Source: an uncultured Lentisphaerota bacterium (GTDB lineage Bacteria > Verrucomicrobiota > Kiritimatiellia > CAIQIC01). Taken from it: a DNA stretch of 64,000 bases. Shown here piece by piece: positions 36,630-43,805 of the stretch (its first letter is position 1; the number at the start of each line of letters is the position of its first letter). The position numbers were made by a program, and so were the translations under genes. Under the pieces are notes generated by a model. That model saw nothing but the letters and a program-made list of their open reading frames with translations, ran no database searches and was not told the origin of the DNA. The stretch spans positions 1-64,000 of the forward strand of contig CAISWQ010000065.1 of assembly GCA_903889245.1 (NCBI GenBank), given 5' to 3'.

Positions 36630-38882
36630 ATGAAAATATTGTTTACATCGCGCCGGGTCGGAGACCCGGCCTACAGGTCGCGTGACTCCGCGCGGCGCGG
36701 AGCAAGCCTCACGCGGCGGCTTTTTCCAAGCCTTGGAATTTTACTGCTGTTGTTTTTCCAAGGCCTGGAAACGCGGGCGGCTGATGCGCTTCAGAATGCT
36801 GTCGGCGTGCTGACCGTGGACGAGCGGGGTATCAGTCTCGCGCCGGCCTCCACGAATTGTCCCGCCATCGTTGCGCGCGGCGAGCCGGTGTGGGCCGTGC
36901 TGATGCAGCCGGATACGCCGCCGCCGGTCGCCGGCACGCCGGTTGTGCTGACCGACAAAAATCAGAAGCCCAAACGCGAAGTCACCGCCGATGGCGTGCG
37001 CCTGATCTATGACCAGCTCACCGATGGCCAGCGGACGTGGCGCGTCGGCGTGACGCTCGACTTCCACCGCCAGGGCGATGCGTTCGAGGTGACGGGCGAG
37101 GTTCGCAACGCTGAGCCGGGCTGGCTCATGTGTGGGTTCACGGGGCCGGTGCTGCATGGCATCCGCGCCGACCTCGCGACGCAGCCGGCGCTGCTGCCCG
37201 ACGGACTCGGGCGCATCATCAACCGGATGTCCGATGACAAGAAAGCCGTCAACGAGATCGGCGCCGAATATCCGAGCCGCAAAGGAACGATGCAGTGGTG
37301 CGCGTTTGCCGGCGAGCAGGGCGGCCTCTACTACGGCTGCCACGATCCGTTGCACGGCGCAAAAACGATCTGCGTGCGTCGCGATGCGGCGGGCCAGACC
37401 TATGGCCTCGCGGTGAAGCACGAGGCCTTCTGCGCTGCGGGCCAGCGCTGGGCGCTGCCGCCGACGCTCATCATGCCCTACGCTGGGTCGTGGCACGTGG
37501 CCGCGCGCTACTACCGCGCGTGGAGCGAGGGCGTGGTGCAACCGCTCGCCGTGCCGGAGTGGGCGCGGAATGCGTCGGGCTGGCTGCTGTGCATCCTGAA
37601 ACAGCAGAACGGCGAGGTACACTGGGACTACTCGGCGCTCGGCAAGTTGTGCGACGTGGCCGAGGCGCGCGGGCTCGACATGCTCGGACTCTTCGGCTGG
37701 GCGCACGGCGGGCACGATCATCTTTATCCTGAATATTTCCCCGATCCCAAGATGGGCGGCGCGGAGACGCTGCGCCGGTCGCTGCAGGAAATTCGGGAAC
37801 GCGGCAAGCGCTCCATCCTCTATGCGAACGGCCAGCTCATCGAGCAGGGCACGGAGTTCTGGGAGAGGGAAGGCCGCGCGCTGGCGGTGCTCAAACGTGA
37901 CGGCACGCCCGTACAGCAGACCTATCACAAGTACCGCACGACGGCGCCGTTCCGGTTCGGCCTCGGCTGCCTGGCCGCGCCGGCGTGGTTCGACCGCATG
38001 CTCGCGCTCGCGGTGCAGGCGCACGCGCTCGGCGCGGATGGCATCCTCTATGACCAGCTTGGCGTCAACGAGCCGCTCGCCTGCTATGCCGCGGGCCACG
38101 GCCATCCGGTGCCGGCGCTGGTCTATGTGGAGGACCGCGTCCGCTTCCTGCGCCGGATCGAGGAGCACATGCGGAAGCTGAACCCGGACTTCATCGTGAT
38201 GACCGAGGGGCTGCACGATAGCGTGCTCGGCTCGATCAGCATGTTTCATGGCTGCATGACCGGCACGTTCGCGGTCTCTGGCAAGGAGATGCTCGCGCGC
38301 CTCCACCGGCAGGGAAATTCCGCGCCGTTCCCGGAGCTGTTCCGCTACACCTTCCCCGCCATGCTGACCACCATCCGCATGCCGACGCCGATGCTGGATC
38401 GCGCGATGGCGAACTTCACCTGCGTCTACGGGCTGCGCTTCGAGATCGAAACCCGCTACGCGCCTGACCGGCGCTACCTGTGCGAGGACCGCGTGCCCGA
38501 GGCCGCCGACTACGCCGACGTCATCAACAAGCCCGATCTCGCCCTGATGCACACGACGCCGCCGGCGGTCGCGGCGCGCTATCTGAAACAGGTGATCGAA
38601 TTCCAGCGTGCCCACGCCGACCTGCTCTGGCGCGGGCGCTTCACCGATGACGAAGGCTTCGCGCTCAAGGGCCGGAACCTTGTCACGAAAAGTTTCGTCG
38701 CCGGAAATAAACTCGGCGTGCTCGTCTGGAATCCCGGCGACCAGCCCGCCACGTTCGAGCTCACCGTACCGGGCGCGACGTTGCTTGCGGCGTCGGAACC
38801 GGAACAGGACAAGGTGGAGGCGTTCAGCCTGCTGCCGCCGCAGTCCATCCGGCTGATTGAGTGGAAGAGGAGTAAAAAATGA
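36630..38882 (+). CDS. exported putative glycoside hydrolase (DUF6259-like), repeat-encoded signal
   Basis: 750 residues; ATG 36630 follows GATGAAGGAAAAAA. Residues 1-50 are composite plus dyad pair, ending LTRRLFPSLGILLLLFFQGLETRAAD. The mature protein has a beta-sandwich domain, then a TIM-barrel-like region with PYAGSWHVAARYYRAW, GLFGWAHGGHDHLYPEYFPDP, candidate catalytic Asp in ADGILYDQLG and acid in FIVMTEGLHD, and a C-terminal beta domain. It is a paralogue of the next gene. DUF6259-type proteins are thought to be glycosidases, but no activity is established. Its stop overlaps the next ATG. Confidence 0.75.
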   Translation: MKILFTSRRVGDPAYRSRDSARRGASLTRRLFPSLGILLLLFFQGLETRAADALQNAVGVLTVDERGISLAPASTNCPAIVARGEPVWAVLMQPDTPPPVAGTPVVLTDKNQKPKREVTADGVRLIYDQLTDGQRTWRVGVTLDFHRQGDAFEVTGEVRNAEPGWLMCGFTGPVLHGIRADLATQPALLPDGLGRIINRMSDDKKAVNEIGAEYPSRKGTMQWCAFAGEQGGLYYGCHDPLHGAKTICVRRDAAGQTYGLAVKHEAFCAAGQRWALPPTLIMPYAGSWHVAARYYRAWSEGVVQPLAVPEWARNASGWLLCILKQQNGEVHWDYSALGKLCDVAEARGLDMLGLFGWAHGGHDHLYPEYFPDPKMGGAETLRRSLQEIRERGKRSILYANGQLIEQGTEFWEREGRALAVLKRDGTPVQQTYHKYRTTAPFRFGLGCLAAPAWFDRMLALAVQAHALGADGILYDQLGVNEPLACYAAGHGHPVPALVYVEDRVRFLRRIEEHMRKLNPDFIVMTEGLHDSVLGSISMFHGCMTGTFAVSGKEMLARLHRQGNSAPFPELFRYTFPAMLTTIRMPTPMLDRAMANFTCVYGLRFEIETRYAPDRRYLCEDRVPEAADYADVINKPDLALMHTTPPAVAARYLKQVIEFQRAHADLLWRGRFTDDEGFALKGRNLVTKSFVAGNKLGVLVWNPGDQPATFELTVPGATLLAASEPEQDKVEAFSLLPPQSIRLIEWKRSKK
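36651..36771. repeat. composite copy 7 (68 bp, rearranged middle) plus dyad pair, in frame
   Basis: Composite 36651-36718 has the first hairpin and the final CCTCACGCGG, but its middle is replaced by a CTCCGCGCGGCGCGGAG hairpin. Even so its length is 68 bp and the frame is kept. Dyads lie at 36721-36738 and 36753-36771. Confidence 0.88.
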
Positions 38883-41095
38883 AAGAGCAGGAACAGAAGT
38901 GTCGGGCGCGCCGGGTCGGAGACCCGGCCTACAACGGCGAGGCTTGTAGGCCGCGTGACCTCACGCGGCGGCTTTTTCCAATGATTGGAACTCTGGCCCT
39001 GCTGTTTTTCCAAGGCCTGGAAACCTGTGCTGCGCCGGAACTCTTCACCCTGAAAAACGACAAGGTCGAGGTGGCGGTGGACGCGCGGGGCGCGCTGGTC
39101 GTGCTGAAAAATCTGCAGACGGGGCAGGACTACGCGGGCGGGCAGCCGCTGTGGCGGCTCTATTTCGACCGCAAGACCGGACAGAAGGAGAACGAGGTGC
39201 GCGCGCCGGAGAACGCGCCGGAAATCCGCCGCGTGGGTGATGGGCTGGAGCTCCGCTATGGCTCGCTGAAGGCCGGGGACAGTGTGCTGCGCATGTCGTT
39301 GAAGCTGACGCTCAGGCTGGAGGATGGCCTCGTACGCTTCGGCTCCACCGTCGCGAACGAGGAACCGCACACGATCATCCGCGAACTGCATTATCCGCTC
39401 GTGGGGCATTGTCCGTTGCCGGCGGATCACAAATTGCTGACGACGCAGCGCGGTGGTCAACTCTTCCCGAATCCGAGGCAGCAGATTCTGGCGGCGGGCA
39501 ACAATCCGCCGTACATGGCACCGTCGCAGTTCTACCGGCAGATGGATCAGAAATATCCCGGACACAACTCGGCCAACTGCTTCGCGCTCGTCGGCGCGAC
39601 GCAGGGCCTGTATCTCGCCAGCCATGATCTGACGTTCCAGAGTACATGGCACGGTTTGCGTCTTTATCCCGATGCGGCGGGCGCGTTCACCGCGCTGGAG
39701 GTGGGGCTCTATAAATATCCGAACTGCATGCAGGGCCAGACGTGGGCGTGCGACGCGAACGTGATCGCGCCGTATGCGGGCAACTGGCACCAGACGGCGA
39801 AGCTCTATCGCCAATGGGCGGACACGTGGTGGCGCCAACGGCCCGTGCCGCTGTGGGTACGGCAGATGAAGGGCTGGCAGCGCGTGATCTTCGTCCACCA
39901 GTACGGCGAGAAGTTTTTCAACTTCGCCGACCTGCCCGGCCGGATGTTCAAGGCGGGCGCGAGCGTGGGCGTGAACGCCGTGCTGGCGTTCGGCTGGTGG
40001 CAGGCGGGCATGGACAACGGTTATCCGGATGCCTACTGGACAACCGATGCCGCGCAGGGTGGGGACGCGGCCTGGGCGCGGGCAATCGCTGCTTTCCGCA
40101 AGCAGGGCGGCCGGCTGATGCTCTACTTCAACGGCAAGCTGATTGATGAGGACAGCGCTTTCTATCGCAACGGCAGCGGGAGGCAGATCTGCTACCTCGA
40201 CAACACGGGCGCGCCCTACACGGAGCAGTACCGCTTCAAGGGGCTCGGCACGTTCACCGGCCACTACAACGCGCGGACGTTCGTCACCGCGGACACGGGC
40301 CGCGAGGAGTGGAGAAAGATGCTGCTGAAGATGGCGGACCGCGCGCTCGCGCTCGGCGTGGACAGTGTCTTCTATGACCAGCTCGGCTACGGCGAGGACT
40401 CGGCCAACTGGGATGTGAGCGGCGAGTTCCCGGTGCCGAACACGCGCCTGATGGCCGACAAGGCCGGGGCGCTGAAGACGATCCACGACTATCTGGACGC
40501 AAAGGGCCATCCCGGGATTGCACTCGGCACCGAGCATTTCACCGACGTCACTGCGCAGCATGTGGACTACATCCACAACATCACCGGCGCATGCGGCCCG
40601 ACGGATTTCACCGAGTGGATCCGCTACGCCTTCCCCGAGGTCATCCTCTCCGACCGCGAAATCCGCGACGACACCGATGTCCCGCGCCGCGTGAACCACG
40701 CGATGCTCAAAGGTCTGCGCAGCGACATCGAGATCTACCGCTGCCGCGACCTGATCGACCAGACGCCCATCTACCAGCAGTACCTCGCGCAGGTCAACCG
40801 GTTGAAGGACAAGTTTGCCGACACGTTGCTGCTGGGTCTCTATCGTGACACCGATGGCTTCGTGAACGATAACCCGAAGGTCAGCGCCCGCAGCTTCGTC
40901 AACGGCAACCGCATGGCCGTGGTGGTCACCCAGAGCGCGGCGCCGGGCGCGACGACGCGCATCAGCGCGCCCGGTTATGTCTTCAAGGAAGCGGATAGCG
41001 TGGGCGCGGTGGAGATGTCCAAGTTGGCCGGCGGTGGCCAGGAGTTGAAGGTGGGACGCGATGGCCTCGCCGTCCTCCTCTTCGAGAAGGAGTGA
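38879..41095 (+). CDS. exported putative glycoside hydrolase (DUF6259-like) paralogue, repeat-encoded signal
   Basis: 738 residues; ATG 38879 overlaps the preceding stop. The repeat-encoded signal ends LTRRLFPMIGTLALLFFQGLETCAAP. The mature protein parallels the previous gene: beta sandwich (FTLKNDKVEVAVDARGALVVL), PYAGNWHQTAKLYRQW, barrel with FGWWQAGMDNGYPDAYW, candidate Asp in VDSVFYDQLGYGED and acid in ALGTEHFTD, then a beta domain. Moderate divergence from the paralogue, against near-identical signal DNA, implies that the 5' ends have a separate history from the enzymes. Confidence 0.75.
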   Translation: MKEQEQKCRARRVGDPAYNGEACRPRDLTRRLFPMIGTLALLFFQGLETCAAPELFTLKNDKVEVAVDARGALVVLKNLQTGQDYAGGQPLWRLYFDRKTGQKENEVRAPENAPEIRRVGDGLELRYGSLKAGDSVLRMSLKLTLRLEDGLVRFGSTVANEEPHTIIRELHYPLVGHCPLPADHKLLTTQRGGQLFPNPRQQILAAGNNPPYMAPSQFYRQMDQKYPGHNSANCFALVGATQGLYLASHDLTFQSTWHGLRLYPDAAGAFTALEVGLYKYPNCMQGQTWACDANVIAPYAGNWHQTAKLYRQWADTWWRQRPVPLWVRQMKGWQRVIFVHQYGEKFFNFADLPGRMFKAGASVGVNAVLAFGWWQAGMDNGYPDAYWTTDAAQGGDAAWARAIAAFRKQGGRLMLYFNGKLIDEDSAFYRNGSGRQICYLDNTGAPYTEQYRFKGLGTFTGHYNARTFVTADTGREEWRKMLLKMADRALALGVDSVFYDQLGYGEDSANWDVSGEFPVPNTRLMADKAGALKTIHDYLDAKGHPGIALGTEHFTDVTAQHVDYIHNITGACGPTDFTEWIRYAFPEVILSDREIRDDTDVPRRVNHAMLKGLRSDIEIYRCRDLIDQTPIYQQYLAQVNRLKDKFADTLLLGLYRDTDGFVNDNPKVSARSFVNGNRMAVVVTQSAAPGATTRISAPGYVFKEADSVGAVEMSKLAGGGQELKVGRDGLAVLLFEKE
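38909..39023. repeat. composite copy 8 (62 bp) plus dyad pair, in frame
   Basis: Composite 38909-38970, dyads 38973-38990 (CCAATGATTGG centre) and 39005-39023, joined by CTCTGGCCCTGCTG. Confidence 0.9.
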
Positions 41096-41102
41096 AGCAA
41101 GC

Positions 41103-42041
41103 ATGCACCAAGGTGAAGTGGTGGAGTGGTTCAGCTACCGGGGCTGTCTCCGGCTCGAAAATGATGTTGGGACCAGCGTGGTGCTGTGTCCGCAGGCAGG
41201 CGGGCGCGTGCTGGAATATGCGCAGCGCGGCGTGAACGTCCTCCACCTGAATCCCGGGCAGCGCGGCTGGCATCGCGCGTCCGGCGCGCCCGCGGTGGAC
41301 CCGTGCGGCGGGCGCTTCGACGTGGGGCCGGAGCGCGTCATCGCGCCGCATCCCGACCTGTGGCTCGGTGACTGGACGGGCGAGCTGCTGGGCGATGGCC
41401 GCGCGCGGCTCGTCAGCCAGCGCGACAGCGCCACCGGCCTGCGGCTGGTGCGCGAGTTCGCGCTGGCGCCGGACTCCGCGCGGCTCACCTGTACGCAGCG
41501 CATCAGCAACGAGTCCGACCGCACGGTCATGTGCTGTCATTGGAGCCGGACGCTCGCGGTCGGCGGCGGCATCGTGCTGATTCCACTGACGCCGCACAGC
41601 CGTTTCCCGAAGAACTACATCATGTACGGGCCCGGCCCGGTGATGAACTTCCAGCCGGTGGATCCCAACATCCGCATCCGCGACCGCTTCCTGGAAATCC
41701 TCGGCATGCCCGCCAACCCGAAACTCGGCATGGACTCCGCCGCCGGCTGGTTCGCCTACCTGATGCGCAGCGACCTGCTGTTCGTCAAACGCTATCCGGT
41801 CCATCCCGAGCGCGTCTATGGCGAGATGGCCGGGCTGACCATCTCGATCTGGTACTATAAGGACGAGATGTGCGAACTGGAGCCGATCGGCCCGCGCGAA
41901 CTGCTCGCGCCCGGCGCCTCGGCGTCCTTCACCGAGGAGTGGGAGCTGCTGCGGTGCCGCTATCCGCAGGCCGCGACGAATGTAAATTTGGATGAGATCG
42001 AACACTTGGTTTCCAGCAAAGGGATTCGGCATGCAAATTAA
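41103..42041 (+). CDS. galactose-mutarotase-like protein (DUF4380-type)
   Basis: 312 residues from ATG 41103, 7 bp after the preceding gene. No signal peptide is visible, so it is probably cytoplasmic, unlike its neighbours. GGRVLEYAQRGVNVLHLNPGQ and a C-terminal WELLRC beta strand suggest the supersandwich fold of aldose 1-epimerases and DUF4380 proteins. The usual catalytic His/Glu pair is not clear by eye. A role in handling imported sugar is likely from context only. It overlaps the next gene by 11 bp. Confidence 0.55.
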   Translation: MHQGEVVEWFSYRGCLRLENDVGTSVVLCPQAGGRVLEYAQRGVNVLHLNPGQRGWHRASGAPAVDPCGGRFDVGPERVIAPHPDLWLGDWTGELLGDGRARLVSQRDSATGLRLVREFALAPDSARLTCTQRISNESDRTVMCCHWSRTLAVGGGIVLIPLTPHSRFPKNYIMYGPGPVMNFQPVDPNIRIRDRFLEILGMPANPKLGMDSAAGWFAYLMRSDLLFVKRYPVHPERVYGEMAGLTISIWYYKDEMCELEPIGPRELLAPGASASFTEEWELLRCRYPQAATNVNLDEIEHLVSSKGIRHAN

Positions 42042-43500
42042 ACACATGAGTTTGAAACGCCGGATCGGTGACCCGGCCTACAGAGGCAGATGCTGTAGGC
42101 TGCGTGACCTCTCGCGGCGGCTTTTCCCAAGCCTTGGAACTCTCGCCCTGCTGTTTTTCCAAGGCTTGGAAACGGTGGCCGCGCCGGGTGGCGGGCTGTT
42201 CAAGGATGGCGAGACGGTGTGCTTTCTCGGCGATAGCATCACCGCGGGCGGGCGCACCCAGACGATGCTCGCCGATTATTACCTGACGCGGTTCCCAGAG
42301 CGGACGCTCCGCTTTGTGAATGCGGGCCGCTCGGGCGACTCGGCGGGCGGCGCGCTGGGTCGCTTGCAGGAGGACGTCATCGCCAGGAAACCGACCTCGG
42401 TCACGATCATGCTGGGCATGAACGATGTCGGGCGCAGCTCCTATGTGGCGCAGCCCGACGCGGGCAAAAAGAAACAGCAGGAACAGGCGCTCAACAACTA
42501 CAAGGCGAACATGGCGAAGGTGGTCGCGCGCATCCGCGCAGAGGCGGGCGAACCGCGGCTGCTCTTCCTCACGCCCTCGCCGTTCGACCAGACGGTGGTG
42601 CTGGAGAAGGAGAACAACCAGCCGGGTTGCAATGAGGGTCTCGGCCGTTGCGCGGATTTCGTGCGCGAGCTGGCGGCGCAGAACAACGGCACGGTGGTGG
42701 ATTTCCACGGGCCGATGACGGCGCTGAATGTGGAGCAGCAGAAGAAAGATCCGAAGTGGACGATCATCGGCGGGGACCGCGTCCATCCGGGCGCGCCGGG
42801 CCACCTGATGATGGCGTGGCTGTTTTTGAAAGCGCAGGGCGCGCCCGCCGTGGTGTCGAGCGTAAAGGTGGATGCGGCAACGGGCCGCGCGGTGGAGAGC
42901 CTCAACGCCGCGGTGACGAAGCTTGCGAAGCAGGACGGCGGTATCGCGTTCACAGTGCTGGAAAAGGCGCTGCCCTTCCCGGTGGATCCGGGAGCGAAGC
43001 CGGTGCTGGCGTTGCTGCCGATTGAAAGGGACTTGAACCAGGAAATTTTGTCGGTGACCGGCCTGGCTGCCGGGACCTATGAGCTGAAGATCGATGGCGC
43101 GCCGGTCGGCCGGTATCCGGCGGAGGCTCTGGCGCGCGGGATCAACCTCGCCTTCAACGAAGCGACGCCGCAGTTCAAGCAGGCGCAACTCGTCGCCCGC
43201 CACGACGAACAGCGGCGGAACGCGGAGGCGCAGGCGTGCAGCCTGCTGAATACGCGGCGCTGGATGCAGAGCCATTACAAGGTCAACGTGGATGATCCGG
43301 CCGCGGTGCAGGCGCACTACGACCACTTCACCGACAAGAAGGAATACAATGCGGGCATGGCGCTGAACTACATCCGGAACTGGCCGAAGTACGGCGACCT
43401 CCGCCAACAGGTGCTGGCCCGCGAGCAGGACGCGCTGGCCGCCCGCGTGCCGGTGCCGCACGTCTATGTTGTTATTCCGGCCAGCCCCCAAACTCCCTAA
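42031..43500 (+). CDS. exported SGNH/GDSL hydrolase, repeat-encoded signal peptide
   Basis: 489 residues from ATG 42031 (ATG 42046 is also possible). The signal is composite plus dyad pair: KRRIGDPAYRG..., LRDLSRRLFPSLGTLALLFFQGLETVAAP. The SGNH domain has catalytic Ser in FLGDSITAGG, Asn in MLGMNDVGRS and Asp/His in GGDRVHPGAPGH. The C-terminal 200 residues are a beta domain plus a helical tail of unknown role. It probably deacylates a glycan outside the cytoplasm. This copy of the composite has the most substitutions, yet the frame and the Arg pairs are kept. Confidence 0.83.
   Translation: MQIKHMSLKRRIGDPAYRGRCCRLRDLSRRLFPSLGTLALLFFQGLETVAAPGGGLFKDGETVCFLGDSITAGGRTQTMLADYYLTRFPERTLRFVNAGRSGDSAGGALGRLQEDVIARKPTSVTIMLGMNDVGRSSYVAQPDAGKKKQQEQALNNYKANMAKVVARIRAEAGEPRLLFLTPSPFDQTVVLEKENNQPGCNEGLGRCADFVRELAAQNNGTVVDFHGPMTALNVEQQKKDPKWTIIGGDRVHPGAPGHLMMAWLFLKAQGAPAVVSSVKVDAATGRAVESLNAAVTKLAKQDGGIAFTVLEKALPFPVDPGAKPVLALLPIERDLNQEILSVTGLAAGTYELKIDGAPVGRYPAEALARGINLAFNEATPQFKQAQLVARHDEQRRNAEAQACSLLNTRRWMQSHYKVNVDDPAAVQAHYDHFTDKKEYNAGMALNYIRNWPKYGDLRQQVLAREQDALAARVPVPHVYVVIPASPQTP
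42058..42172. repeat. composite copy 9 (62 bp) plus dyad pair, in frame
   Basis: Composite 42058-42119 with substitutions in the first and third hairpins (CCGGATC..., CCTCTCGCGG); dyads 42122-42139 and 42154-42172. Confidence 0.88.
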
Positions 43501-43507
43501 GGACGCC

Positions 43508-43768
43508 ATGACATCCGCTGATATGGTCGGCTATGCGGCGACGGTGGTGGGAACTTCCATGATGCTGCCCCAGCTCGCGCGTTCGTGGCGGACCAAACAC
43601 ATGCGCGATGTGGCGTGGGGGATGATCACGCTGTTTCTGCTCAACTGCGTGCTCTGGCTCGCCTATGGCCTGATGATCTCCGCGCCGCCGATGGTCGTCG
43701 CCAACGCCATCGGCTTCCTCATCAGCCTGGCGCTGCTTGGCATGAAGATTCGGTTTCGAGGGAACTGA
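43508..43768 (+). CDS. SemiSWEET sugar transporter
   Basis: 86 residues with three hydrophobic segments, the size and layout of bacterial SemiSWEETs, which dimerise to form a facilitative sugar channel. The PQ motif (MMLPQLARSW) is in TM1 and the Asn of FLLNCVLWLAYG in TM2. Start is ATG 43508, 8 bp after the preceding gene. Its place inside the exported-enzyme cluster suggests uptake or efflux of a released mono- or disaccharide. Confidence 0.85.
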   Translation: MTSADMVGYAATVVGTSMMLPQLARSWRTKHMRDVAWGMITLFLLNCVLWLAYGLMISAPPMVVANAIGFLISLALLGMKIRFRGN

Positions 43769-43805
43769 CATGACGGCGGAAATAGGAAGTGAAAGGAACA
43801 GCCCG